The notes under the pieces: model-generated
Databases searched by the model: none
The model's input: the letters and a program-made list of their open reading frames with translations, nothing else
What the model was told of the DNA's origin: nothing
Position numbers and translations under genes: made by a program
NCBI RefSeq assembly: GCF_022682495.2
Contig: NC_071391.1
Coordinates: 19,939,680 to 20,003,679, forward strand
DNA length: 64,000 nt
Source of the DNA: Desmodus rotundus
Taxonomy: Eukaryota > Chordata > Mammalia > Chiroptera > Phyllostomidae
Reading direction: 5' to 3'
Shown here: piece by piece, positions 1-10,894 of the stretch
Layout of the letters: each line of letters opens with the position of its first letter
Numbering within the stretch: the first letter of the stretch is position 1

Positions 1-167
1 CAGGGCTCCCTCTGCAAATAAAAAGATGACCCACAGCTCTTTGTAATGAAAAGGATGATTTCCAGAATCCATAAGGATCAAGGCAACTGCAATGTTTCCA
101 AGACAGCAAATACAGCCTGCCAAGTACATCCGAAGCTCTGAGGATAAAGTCATAATTAAATTTATAA

Positions 168-310
168 TGCCACTAACAATTGAATGCCTCCATGCATTAT
201 CTTATTTAATCTTTGCCCCAAACCTTGAGAATAAGCACAATCATTCCATTTTCTACATGAGTAAAATGAAGCTTCGAGAGACCTTAATGAAAGGGTGTTT
301 TGGAGGCAAA
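168..310 (-). repeat. MIR SINE fragment, reverse
   Basis: Reads like the reverse complement of the MIR consensus: a TGCATTATCTTATTTAATC stretch, then a diverged form of 'cattttacagatgaggaaactgaggc', then CTTCGAGAG. Heavily diverged, as expected for this old mammalian SINE. A second MIR in the opposite direction follows directly. Confidence 0.6.
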
Positions 311-311
311 G

Positions 312-485
312 ACCTGAGTTTGTGCCCTGACTTTCCCTCTTAGTAGCTATATGATCTAATAAATTTTCCTAACCTCTCTAAACCTTCATTCCTCACCAGT
401 AAAGAGAGAATAATAATTGTATCTACATAGAAGAAATTTTGTGGGCATTGAATGTAATAAGATTATCTTGGCACAGAGAAAAGTC
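312..485 (+). repeat. MIR SINE fragment, forward
   Basis: Matches the forward MIR core: TAGTAGCTATATGATCTA (diverged 'tagctgtgtgacctt'), CCTAACCTCTCTAAACCTTC, then an 'aatgggataataattgtatctac' region and a CTTGGCACAGAG end. Together with the previous entry it makes a pair of MIRs with inward-facing 5' sides. Confidence 0.65.
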
Positions 486-789
486 TTGATAAATATTCAC
501 TGCAATTGCAACTGCCAGTAAATGGCAAAACCGAAACTAACTGCTGCTGGTTAGTATCTGCCACTACGGTTTCAGGCCATCAGAATAACTTCTCAACGGG
601 GAAATTTGCCACTTGCTTTATTGGTTTTATCTGAATATCTTCGACTCAGTCATTGGACCAGACGCCTCTTTCTTTGGGACTGACTGACTAATTCTACTTA
701 CCTCCAGGACTAGGATCAAGTCTTGACCCCTGACCCACAAATGATTCGATCTCATTCTCAGCCCTACATGTTCATCCTGGACAAGTCAT
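486..789. other. unassigned DNA
   Basis: No repeat family, open frame of note or simple repeat was recognised here. Confidence 0.4.
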
Positions 790-1260
790 TCTCTCTCACC
801 ATCATAGTGTTGTGCCACACAACCACAAAAGCCCAGTGGCATACAATCATAAACATTTTTTATGTTCTCCAGTCAATGGGTTGTCTGGGTGAGTGCTGTT
901 CTGGGCCAAAATTGTCTGAAATCGCTTATGAGGCTGTCTGTGGTCAGCTAGCATGTCAGCTGGGGCCTAGCTAATCTAAAAACGGCTTTGCCTGGGAAGA
1001 TTTATCTCTCCTCCAGATGAACCGTAGTCATCAGCAGGTTAGCCAGAGCTTCACCTCTTGCAGAGCAAGGGGTACAAAAGAGAATGAAAGCTCAATAGGC
1101 CTCTTGAGAGCTGGGCTCAGCACTGAAACATCACCACTTCACCTGCATTGTACTGACCCAATAAGTCATAAAGCCAGACCAGTTTTTAGGTGCACAACTG
1201 GATTCTACCTTTTGATCGGGAGATCTGTTAAGTCACATTGCAAAAGACATTCCAGAGATG
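790..1260 (-). mobile_element. MLT1-type (ERVL-MaLR) LTR, reverse
   Basis: Begins with the complement of the common MaLR 3' end (a diverged 'cataacaaaccaccacaaaagctcagtggc') and continues through the 'tgtggtcagctggg' and 'ggcctcttgaggcctaggctc' blocks, ending near AAGTCACATTGCAAAAG. The same family recurs in the same orientation at about 48.4-48.9 kb. Non-coding relic of an ancient endogenous retrovirus-like element; the exact subfamily is not assigned. Confidence 0.55.
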
Positions 1261-1979
1261 GTGCCATTTATAAAATCTATGACACTGCTCCATCAGTGCC
1301 GTGGCCACAAGTTCAGTGGTCAGACCTTTTTCCCCAGTGGGAAGCTAAGGCCAATGGACGCGGCAGGGCTTTGTAGAAGACACCGAAAATATTTTCGATC
1401 GTAAGTTTCAAAATCGATATGCAATGGGTTTTTCATACTCTTGCCTCAAAACTATTTGCTCTTCCAAAAGGAATATCAAGGTACACTTTAATACCAAGTT
1501 AGTGCTCGAGTTACTAGTTAGTACCAAAATCATGCTCAGGGTTACCTTTAAAGTGAGAGAATGGGAGGAAGTCACAATGGCATCTGGCAGTATCAAGGGA
1601 TTATCTTCTTGAAGGGGGAAGATCAATCTTTCCGTTAATCTGGGAGTTTCATTCTCATTCAGTCGGTCACCTGATCCAGGAAGAATGAGAGTGTTATTGG
1701 CTTATAATGTCTGGGAACAATTAATACAAATCTGTGGGGTTAGGATGATTGTGGGTCAAATATCAACTGCACACCAACATATTTAGTGGAAAATAACCCT
1801 GTTACATATCATTTCAGAAATGGAAATGCATCTCAGTTACAAAAAGTTTGGGAGCAAAGCAGTCATAGGAAATGATTGGCCTCCCACAGCCCACAGATTA
1901 AATCCAAGCTTCTCTTCATGTTGTACAAAGCCCCCCTATCCAACCCTATTCTCAGTTCAACTGACACTTACTAATTCTA
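1261..1979. other. unassigned DNA
   Basis: No recognised repeat. Short open frames on both strands overlap and carry no family signature. Could be unique intergenic or intronic sequence. Confidence 0.4.
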
Positions 1980-2345
1980 CATCCCATTTCACAATCCACA
2001 GATTTTTCTACTCAAAACTACCTTTCCTTCCATGAACATGCCTGCACCATGGTCTTTACTTGTGCTGACCTTTCTTTCTGAAATTCCTCTCCCAGGTGTC
2101 ACTCCCCTTCCTCCTCACTTCTCCCCATTCCCTACCACCTGATTAACACTTCCTCCTTTGTGTACCCAACGTGTCCTGTTTACATTCCCATCACGGCATT
2201 TATATCTGACTGTGCTTATTCACGTGCCCCAGTGGATTATACATTGTATTTCATCATTCTGATGTATCAGTACCTGATATAAAATATGTATCCTAGGAAT
2301 GTTTCTTCAATTAATACATGAATGCATGAATGAATGAATGAATGC
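1980..2345 (+). repeat. L2 LINE 3' end, forward
   Basis: Follows the L2 3' region: CCTCTCCCAGGTGTCACTCC, a 'cccatcacggcatttatatctgactgtgctta' block, 'ccccagtggattatacattg', and a terminal run of GAATGAATGAATGAATGC, the usual L2 tail. Non-coding and very old. Confidence 0.65.
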
Positions 2346-4199
2346 TGTGACAATAAGACATATGAGGATATTGTCTTAAATTTGTTGTAATTACCCTATA
2401 TACTAAATGTCAAATAAGCAATATGACCAATAAGATAGAGAGGGTTTCAGATGACAAAAAGGTGGCTCTGGGTTACTGTCATAAAGGATATAAGATCTAA
2501 ACTTATAACCTTACATAAGATTAAAACTATGGTTTGAAAAGTAAGTAAGCATATGTAGAGATAAATGAGAAGAACATTTGGGAAGAAGAGGAAAATTAGG
2601 AGCAAACATAGAGAAGTAGAAGTGCAGAAAGTATTCTGAGAATCTTAGCATTCTACCTATGGGTTTCCTAAGGGACATTAGTGACATATAATGGAAGATA
2701 AGAGTGAGATTTTGTATATTAAGCTTTCATACATTAAAAAGTAATGTATATATTTGCATGAATAAGTCACCCCGTGCTCAATTTTGGTTTCATTTTACTA
2801 CTTTCTTCCTTTTTATATGCTGTATCTCTTTCATACTGGCTGGCATAAAAACCAAAGAAGTCTCTAGATTAAGGCTTTTGGAGTTTAATGAGAATGGCAG
2901 AAACTGATAACATTATTCTATTCTTGTTAAGATCCTTTAGTTCTAGGGAATTAATGTGGGGGAGGCCATTGGTATTCTTCTCTGATTGCTAGCCACCAAA
3001 TGAGATGTCAGACTCCTAATGGCTTTTACACTCTCGCTGTGAGAGCCTGTACATCCCTGACCTTTCAAAGTTTGGCGACATAATTGGTTGGCAATGTTTT
3101 TTCTACCCCCCACCCTCACCCCCAGGGTTACAGAAACTCTCAGAGACGGGTAAAAAAAAAAAAAAAGGAAAGTTAAATATTTGCCTACAAAAGAAGCAAA
3201 TCACAAAAGATCATGGATGTACCAGAGGAAGTCCAATCCATCACCACTGTAGGAAAAGTGAATATTTTCTCAACTGACTGCTCATCCATTTCATACTCCA
3301 CAAAGTCTTGAAAATGTGATCCATGTATCATTTGACAGCTACCTATTAATGAGTGATGTATTTTAGTAAAACACTAATGTAAGGACTGAGAGAATGTATG
3401 AGTTTGAGTAATAACATATTCTGATTATTATTTCTCTAAAGGGTAATCACAGTCTCTCTTCAATCATTTTGAAAAGTCTTGTAAACTTCCTGAGTACATA
3501 AAACATGCAATAACTCATTTGTTGAATGAGTACTATTTTTCTAACTCCTGGAGAAAATAAATTAATCTTTTTATTTTGGTTGATGAGTCTGGATTTTACT
3601 AGTACAGTTGGGGTGATGTTTGAAGAATAAATACCATTCTCCATGATTATATGTACAGAAAGTAAAGAGATGGAACCTTACAGATTCTTCCTGATTTGCT
3701 GGGAGGGTGGGAAGGGTGGGAGGGAGAAAACCGCATGCTTGGATCTACAAACAACCATGATGTCTTTCAATCCAAGTTCATACATTGAGAGGTTTGGGTT
3801 GCACTGGATAATTTTCAGGTACTTCAGACTGAACTTCATTAAGAGGGATAATGATGGGTCATACAACCACCTAAGCAAACAAGTGCCCACCCAGGGGGGC
3901 TCTTACAAAAAGCACAGCTAAAAGTGAATAGGAGCTCTCTTGGATCTACTTTCAGAAGGCAGTACAACCATTCCCCATAGATGTTAAAGTTCACATTTAA
4001 ATAGAACTTTGATTTTTTTTTAACATAGTCTTAAGTTACTTGGGAACATAGGTACCTGAAATAGCACAGAGCCATCCATTCTGAAATATTTACATTGGAA
4101 AGTTCATTTTCTCTTTCCAATGAGACTTCTAAACTATATGCAGGGGTCTGAGGTTCACAGAATACTGGCGCAAAAATAAGGACTCTCTCTAACTCACGT
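2346..4199. other. unassigned AT-rich DNA
   Basis: No confident repeat or gene. It contains an A-run at about 3152-3166 that may be the tail of an unrecognised retroposon, and a G-rich patch near 3700-3725. The open frames at 3643-3921 (plus) and 3678-3890 (minus) overlap antisense and show no known domain. Confidence 0.4.
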
Positions 4200-4510
4200 G
4201 TTTGCTTCGTAAACTCTCAGGAGAATCTGAAACAATTGCACCATGTTACATGGGTAGCTGTGGAAGATTGTATTTACCAAAAATGGCTCCAATAACATCT
4301 CCCATCCCACAGTCTCATTACAATGTGGTCTTGATGCTTCCATCTAGTGGCTGGTCCCAGCCAACAGCCCCCACCACCTCTCAGACAGATGACTCCAGAT
4401 CCCAGCCTTTAAGTCACTCCTAGTCATTGAGTCTTCCAAGCTGAACCCGCAAACTTAATGGAATAAGGACAACCTATCATTGCTATACCCTCTCCAAATT
4501 CCTGACCTAG
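4200..4510 (+). mobile_element. possible MaLR-type LTR fragment
   Basis: An LTR-like stretch with AAAATGGCTCC, ACATCTCCCATCCCACAG and a 'gactccagatcccagcctttaagtc' block resembles the central part of ancient MaLR LTRs. Diverged, and the edges are unclear. Confidence 0.35.
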
Positions 4511-4629
4511 CAAATGTGTAAGCATAACAAAATGGCTGGTTTTCCCACTAAATTTGATGCAGATTTTTATTCAGCAGTAGACACATCTAGAGCAATTTCA
4601 CATTTTAATCCCATTGTTTCACCGACCTT

Positions 4630-4960
4630 TCCTGTAAATATGTATTGAATAGCTACCATGGGCCAGGTACTGTGCTAGGTACTGGAGATGAAAGAAAAAT
4701 TAAGACTGGTGATGTGATCGATGCTGTCATTAAGATTGCATGTTGACTGGGGGGACACAGTTGTACATAAGATAATTACAGGCTGGATACACGCAATTAA
4801 GGAAATAAGCACTGAAGTGCTGGAAAATAGCATCAAGGTGGGTGGGATTCTTACACAGAGGTCTCGGAGGAGGTGATATTTCATGTCTCATGGTTTCTTT
4901 TATATAGTAACTGGTCACAATTTCTAGAGAAAAACATAATAGGAGAGAGTGATATGAATG
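4630..4960 (-). repeat. L2 LINE fragment, reverse
   Basis: CATGGGCCAGGTACTGTGCT and 'aggtactggagatgaaagaaaa' are the complement of the L2 3' end ('cagcacagtgcctggcacat'). The following 'gggggacacagttgtacataa' and 'gtctcggaggaggtgatatttc' continue the same element. Confidence 0.6.
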
Positions 4961-5799
4961 ACTTTTTTCCACTGCTGCATTTAATTCTGAGGCTGTGATT
5001 GCTGTTTACCACCAAAGTCCTTTAGCATCCATTGTAGACTCTTCATTCTTGGCTAACACTTGCGCTGGTCTAGCTTGCATGCCTAAGACCTTCATCATGA
5101 GTGGTCAGTTGCTCTGATTATTATGCATTTATCAGGATGTGGCTGGAGCAATAACCCATTTGTGGTTAAAACAAAAATTTATAAAATGAAATAAACTGAC
5201 ACCAGAAAATATGACTTCCTTCCCCCCTTGTGTTAACATGTCTGGGATGAGATTACTGGGGAGGAAACCCTCTTAAAGCACTTCTAAGCTATGAGTCCAA
5301 GAATTAAACAATTACTACTTCACTTAACTTCATGCACCAAGCCAAGAAAATCTAAGTATACGGAAGCAAAATGAATGTGACATTTATATCCATGGCTTCG
5401 TTTCTTCCAAACTGGAAAAGAGAGAGAGAGAGAGAGAAACTGATCACAAAATGAAGTTAAAGAAATAGAGATTTGAGTTTGTTAAATTTGTGACTCAAAT
5501 GTCTTTCTACAACCAACTCAGAAATCTTGCCATCTCAGGATAAATAGGATACTATATAAGATAAACAAATAAACAAGATTAATAAGATATAAGTAAAGTT
5601 TCTAAAACATGAAAGAACCAACAAATATCTACCTTATAAAGTAGTCATCACACTGGATTTTTGTAAGAAACTGAAAACTCAATACATCCCCTAAACATTC
5701 TGTCCAGGGTGTGATTGGCTCAATGCAAAACAAAAACACTTCCCACTGAACAGAATGAAACAGGGTTCCTGGAAAATGGAAAGAAACCAAGGTGCACAG
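4961..5799. other. unassigned DNA with short (GA)n
   Basis: Contains a GA dinucleotide run at about 5418-5437. Otherwise no recognised repeat or gene. Confidence 0.4.
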
Positions 5800-5945
5800 T
5801 GGACGTGGACTGGAAGTCAAGAAACGAAGTTCAAACACTGCCACTGTGTAGTTATTTGAACTTCAGAAACAGCTGGTGACTCAGGGTTGAGACGACATGA
5901 TCTCTAGCGTCTCTGCTTTTAAGTACAACAGATCGGTCCTGTGAC
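5800..5945 (+). repeat. probable MIR fragment, forward
   Basis: A diverged MIR head ('gaagttcaaacactgccactgtg') is followed by the downstream 'gatctctagcgtctctgct' block that ends some MIR subfamilies. Weak match. Confidence 0.4.
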
Positions 5946-6631
5946 GTAATCCAGATCCAGATACCTGGGTCTAAGCTGTCATCAGTTCATGAAAAGAACA
6001 TGCATAATTATAAAACGAGCAGTCTTAAATGTCTAGGCTACCTCGTTCTGGGGAATTCTGCCCTACTTTTAGCACAGAGGAGAAGCAATACTTACAATAG
6101 TTATAATTTATTTTGTAAGAATTCTTAAGCTTTAAAAATTTTCACACTTGTCAAATCGCTCATTTTAGTCTTGCTTATAAAATCACCAAGTATTCTAGCT
6201 TGGGAAGAGACCCCATTTTTTTAAATTGTTGGGAAATCATAGTAACTCCCTCTAGTTACTTTATCCTCCTTGATATTTTAAACTCTTCTTTTGTAAATAT
6301 GCTAAATTAAAAGACCATACTGAATAGTGTTCCACTTCACACAGGGCTCAGATGGACTGATTCCTCTTCGAGAGGAAGGGTTGTTCCTACTTAACACAAA
6401 AATACAAGGTAAATGTTGGATGCAGTAAAACAGTTTTAGTGACTAACTATCAGATGTGAAATAAAACCAGGATAATTCCTAATATTTTGACTTTTAGGAT
6501 ATTGCCTCTGGTATTCATGTACATACTCTCTCTTTTACCGACTCTCTTCAATTTGCTGACTCCTGTTCATCAAGCAAGTCTCAGCTTAGACATCACTTCT
6601 CACAGGAAGCCAAGGCATCCTTCATTAAACC
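5946..6631. other. unassigned DNA
   Basis: No repeat or gene recognised. Some AT-rich palindromic words occur, but no clear structure. Confidence 0.4.
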
Positions 6632-6838
6632 CAATGGTTCTCAAGTGGATGCGCTTTTGCTCCTCCCCTGAGAGGATATTTGGCTATGTACGGTGTCCCA
6701 ATCAAGGGTACTACTGGCATCTAGTGGGGTGGGAGCCAGGAATGCGGCTACATATCTTCCAACACATAGGACAACTCCCACACAAAGAAATACCTGTCTG
6801 GCTCAGATGTCAGTAGGGCTGTCACTGAGAAACCCCAG
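6632..6838 (+). mobile_element. MER20-like hAT-Charlie MITE
   Basis: Starts CAATGGTTCTCAA, contains the diagnostic TACTGGCATCTAGTGGGGTG and 'acatcttccaacacataggacaactccca' blocks, and ends CACTGAGAAACCCCAG. Length is close to the usual 220 bp of MER20. The left TTAAACCC and right CTGAACCC flanks may be a decayed 8-bp duplication, as expected for hAT. No coding capacity. Confidence 0.75.
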
Positions 6839-7089
6839 CTGAACCCATCATAGCACTTCTCATCCTGTATTGTATTTGCTGGGCTCAGGCACCTGGGCAA
6901 CGACAGCATGCTTGGATTTCCAGTTCATGTTCCCGTGAACCTGGTACTCATGAGGTAGGTGGTAAGATTGAAATGACTGGCTGGCTGAATGAATAAATGA
7001 AATTACTCATCTCATAAAGTGAAGGGAGCAAAAATAAGACCATAGCACACTTACTGTTAATAAAATATAGTTTTTAGATTGTCTAGTTA

Positions 7090-7290
7090 AAATGCTCACA
7101 GTTTACAAAGTGCTTTAAAACCATTATCACACATACACATGATCTAACAACTCAGCCAGACGAAGAGAGTGGGAATAAACCCCATTTTTACAAAGAAGGC
7201 ACCAATTCTCAGCGGGCTAGAGAGGCTTGCAAATATGAGTGATAAGACATGATCTAGCGCTGGAAGTTCCTTACAGAGCTTTACTGAATG
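7090..7290 (-). repeat. MIR SINE, reverse
   Basis: GTTTACAAAGTGCTTTAAAA, 'ccattatcacacat' and CCCCATTTTTACAAAGAAGG match the reversed MIR core ('ccattttacagatgagg'). Confidence 0.55.
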
Positions 7291-7654
7291 GTAACAAAAT
7301 TTTAGGCACTGACTAACCCATTAGCTGTGGAGTGCATGTTACACTATCTGTTATGTAATACTTCCAAAGAAGAGAAGTTGTAGCTTTGGGCAATCAATGC
7401 AATAAACACTCAACTTCAGCTAACAAAAGCAGCCAAGTACCATTAGGAAAAAGATGGTTACTGACTTTTAGAAAGGTTGCCCTAATAAAGCACAATTACG
7501 GGATAATGTGTCACTTAGCAATTCCCTTACAGATAGCTCAAAGACACCAGGGACAAATCCTCAGTAATAATGAAAATAAACTGTTCCTTGTTAAATCTCA
7601 AATGAGCCAGATTCCCTGCATGTTTAGAATATGTAGAAGGTAGATTCCCAAAGA
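7291..7654. other. unassigned DNA
   Basis: No recognised repeat. The plus-strand open frame 7386-7643 (85 aa) has no recognised domain. Confidence 0.4.
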
Positions 7655-7860
7655 GAAGTTCCTGGATTTTAAACTCAGCGCTGCAACTTATTAACTGTAT
7701 TTGTTTGGGCAAATATCTTAACATCTATACATGTGCCTCAGTTTTCTCAACTTTAAAGTGAAGATTATAATAACGACCCCTTTTCTGGGATTTTGAGAGG
7801 GTGAAATGTGTTCATACATATGAGGCACTTGGAATAGCACCTGAAATGGAGCAACTGCCC
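7655..7860 (+). repeat. MIR SINE, forward
   Basis: CTGCAACTTATTAACTGTAT, 'catgtgcctcagttttctcaactttaaagtga' and 'tgaggcacttggaatagcacct' follow the MIR consensus from the 'tagctgtgtgacctt' part to the 3' end. Confidence 0.65.
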
Positions 7861-7865
7861 AATTA

Positions 7866-7958
7866 TTTCTTTTTCTTTTTCTTTTTTTTTTTTTTTTTGC
7901 AGTCCAAGGGTCTTTATTTAGCCTTGCAAGTAGACGGAACATAGATTACTATGTTAAG
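7866..7958 (-). pseudogene. 5'-truncated retrocopied mRNA tail
   Basis: On the minus strand this is about 70 nt ending with a poly(A) signal (GCTAAATAAAG), 14-16 further bases, then a long A-run, seen on the plus strand as a T-run at about 7880-7899. That is the layout of a cleaved, polyadenylated transcript inserted by L1. The flanking CCCAATT words (near 7858 and 7954) may be a 7-bp target-site duplication. The parent mRNA is not recognised. Confidence 0.45.
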
Positions 7959-7989
7959 AAACCCAATTGTAGTCCAATATTTTACTTTT

Positions 7990-8205
7990 TAAATGTCCTT
8001 CTTCTTTTTTTGTTGTTCAAGTACAGTTGTCTCCATCTTGCCCCCACCAATCCCCCTCACCCCAGCCATCCCCACCTCCCATCCCCCTTTGGTTTTGTCC
8101 ATGTGCCTTTATACATGTTCTTGACAACCCTTTCCCCTTTCTCCCACCCCCCCTTATCCCCTCCCACCTTCCATCTGGTTACTGTCAGTTTGTTCTTAAT
8201 TTCAA
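7990..8205 (-). mobile_element. young bat L1 3' UTR, reverse, truncated
   Basis: The plus strand shows TTGTTGTTCAAGTACAG, then C-rich runs, then ACATGTTCTTGACAACC and 'ggttactgtcagtttgttct'. This is the complement of the bat L1 3' UTR seen forward at 18.2-18.5 kb. Strongly 5' truncated. On its own strand it is a G-rich tract that could form G-quadruplexes, a known trait of L1 3' UTRs. The 192-aa plus-strand frame across it is a by-product of the skewed composition. Confidence 0.8.
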
Positions 8206-8415
8206 TTTTTAAAGATTTTATTTATTTATTTTCAGAGAGAGTGGGAGGGATGGGGAAAGAGAGGGAGAGAAATATCAACATGTGGTTTCCTCTCATGCAC
8301 CCCCTACTGGGGACCTGGCCTGCAACCCAGGCATGTGCCCTGACAGGGAATCGATCTGGCGACCCTTTGATTCGCAGGCTGGCATTCAATCCACTGAGCC
8401 ACACCAGCCAGGGCT
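8206..8415 (-). repeat. VES-type bat SINE, reverse
   Basis: The head is at 8415, where the plus strand ends CCACACCAGCCAGGGC. The tRNA-like B box and the 'catgcctgggttgcaggccaggtcc' complement follow, and the tail is a GA-rich and TTTATTTATTT stretch. The element abuts the reversed L1 3' UTR. Non-coding; pol III promoter boxes are expected from its tRNA origin. Confidence 0.9.
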
Positions 8416-8726
8416 ATTTTTATCTCTCTCTCTCTGTCCTCCTCCTCCTCCTGCTCCTCATAATTATTTCTGTGTGCTTTCCCATGAAAAGAACTTTTCC
8501 TGGAGATAAATACGCTGCATCCATATGCTATATGTATCTCACATACATGAAACGCCTATTTAAAAACCTCCATAACTATCTTTACTAATGAAGTGAACAT
8601 TTCATGTATTTCTTGCCTTCCCAGTACCCTATTCAACTCAACTTCTTTGGTAACAAACCAAATTCTTCACTTCACTCATATGGAGTACAAATTTGTTGGG
8701 ACTATATATATGTATAATCTTTGGTG

Positions 8727-8727
<1 letters not shown>

Positions 8728-8799
<72 letters not shown>
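8728..8799. repeat. (TA)n(GA)n compound microsatellite
   Basis: About 20 TA repeats run directly into about 15 GA repeats with almost no interruption, so it is likely polymorphic. Confidence 0.95.
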
Positions 8800-8802
<3 letters not shown>

Positions 8803-9189
8803 ATCTGCAATAGTTTGCCAAAACTATTAATAGTACTTCCATCAGGAGGGTGGAATTGGTAACAGAAATACTATGGGAACCTTTTATATTGGAGTGTATC
8901 TATTTCTGTGATATTTTACAAAGCAAATGTATTACTTTAGCATAAAAAATAAATCAGTGTTGCTCATACTTGAATAATGTAAACAGCTCTTTTAAAAGAA
9001 ATTCTCATGGACTCCCTCACCATTCTTGACCTATATTACATTAATTATAGTGCTATGAAAATGTATACAACATAAAATAAAGCTAGACATTAACTCATGA
9101 GGCTAAATAAATTAAATGCAAAACTAAAAATAAGATAAAACTTTGTTTTAATTACAACGAAAAAATTGGTACAGGAACATCCACATTGG
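8800..9189. other. unassigned AT-rich DNA
   Basis: AT-rich sequence without a recognised repeat or gene. Confidence 0.4.
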
Positions 9190-9540
9190 GTTTAATCAGC
9201 AAATGGCAAATACTGAGCTGCGTCACCCAGACGTCAGGCTGCAGCTGTCACCTCCTGGCCCAAGGTCATGGTTTCCTGGAGCAGCCTGCATCTAGCAGCT
9301 GGGTGAAGTGGGGGTATAAATGCCGCCACTTCAGCCTGATGTGGGGCAGCTCTGACCAGCAGTGCTCACCCCAGGACTCCCTGCCAGCTGAGTGAGGTTT
9401 TACTGGTCTGCTTCAGAGTTCGGCACCTCGTTCTACCCAGTCCTGGTCTCTCTTCCTCTCTTTCACAGATATGGACCACAAATCCCTTATACCCTAAGCT
9501 CTCTACTTCCAGAGAATTTGACCTACAGCACAAGGGGAAA
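9190..9540 (+). mobile_element. ancient LTR-like repeat, forward
   Basis: A GGGGTATAAATGCC box (TATA-like) is followed by CACCCCAGGACTCCCTGCC, TTACTGGTCTGCTTCAGAG, TTCGGCACCTCGTTCTACCC and a 'tttgacctacagca' end. This order recalls an ancient mammalian LTR with its R-U5 end. Family not named. No coding sequence. Confidence 0.45.
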
Positions 9541-10529
9541 AAAGAGTCTATGCTTCTGTATTTTAAAATTTGATAACACTAATACCAGGAATGAACATTT
9601 CCTGAACAGCGCAGCAAGGTAATAATAACCTCAGGCCTATATTTTCCTGTCTTCAATGAGAACCATATGCAATGAGAACCAAAAGCAAGGTCAACTTGTG
9701 TGCTTAAAAATACAATTCGTTTTTGCCCCATTATTCAATTAGCTGTGCAGCTGCACCCAGTAATTAAAAGCTCCAGCAGCTCATCTTCCCATTATGCAGA
9801 ACAGAAAATCTTTAAGGAAATATTATATGAAAGAAGATTCAAGGCAACTGAAAACTCCGTAAAGCATAAACAATTGCTGGGCAAAAATACTGCACTAAAC
9901 AGGGAGTTATTTCAATGAGACATTGTACCAGCTACCAATTATTTCATAAAACATTGTATACAACAAGGACAATAATTCACAAACACACCTCACAGGATAA
10001 TTATTCAAGGCTGTTCAATAAATGTTTACTCCAAACTGGCAATTATTTCTTTAACAATGATCACACATTCAGAAGGAGTTTGCAAAACCTGGCATAAATA
10101 GATTTGATGAAGGAAACCTTGGCATGTACCAGAGTCTAAGATTCAAAAGATTTTAAGAGGGTGAGCACAAATTTAAAAAATTAAAAATTCTGCTTTTGCT
10201 AAACAAGCCATTTCCCTTTCAATTCATTTATATATTAAATACCCATGCATCACCTACTTTATATCCTACACTCCTGGGGTAAGGAGAAAAAGTTCCTGTC
10301 CTCAAGGAGGAGTTTGTAATCCGTTGGGGATGTGCGCAGCACGCAGAGAATTCAATATAATGTGACATGCGCTGCAAGGAAGACACAAAAATTTCTCCCT
10401 CTCTCTCTGTCTCCAACTCATCCCCTTAGCACTGTTTCCTTCTCTCCAGCCACTCTGCACTGCTTTCTTTTTCTCAGCTCCCCAAAGCTGTCCCTAGTTT
10501 AGGTCATTTGTCCCACCTGTCTTCTCCAC
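9541..10529. other. unassigned DNA
   Basis: No confident repeat or gene. The overlapping plus-strand frames near 9700-10097 show no domain and lie in AT-rich sequence. Confidence 0.4.
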
Positions 10530-10835
10530 ATCTCTGCTAAATAAGGTAGCCACTAGCCACGTGTGGCCATTGAGTACGTGAAATGCAGTTATTCTACATT
10601 TAAATGTGCTGTAAGTGTGAAATAATCATAAGATTTTGAAGACCCTATACAAAAAAAATAATATAAAAGAGGCCACTAATAATTTATCAATACAATTACA
10701 TTTTAGAAATTGTGAATTCTATAAAATACATTATTAAAACTGAAATACCTGCTTCTTTTTTAAATGTGGCTACTAGAAAAATTAAAATTATGGATGTGGT
10801 TCACATTTTATGTAAAAGGACAGCTTTGGTCTAGA
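10530..10835 (+). mobile_element. MER-type non-autonomous DNA transposon
   Basis: Begins with TAGCCACTAGCCACGTGTGG, has an AT-rich centre with 'gattttgaagacc' and 'aatgtggctactagaaaaatta', and ends GGACAGCTTTGGTCTAGAAC. This matches a widespread old mammalian MER element whose ends share the 'tagccac...gtggcta' words. The family name is not asserted. Confidence 0.5.
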
Positions 10836-10894
10836 ACATTTTGACATCTTCCCACTTTCTTCTTGGCAATCTGGTGTCAACTCATCGTTCTCTT

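Noticed and set aside
8010..8588. 192-aa plus-strand frame
   Set aside because: It runs across a reversed L1 3' UTR and a reversed SINE into simple repeats; P- and S-rich translation is a by-product.
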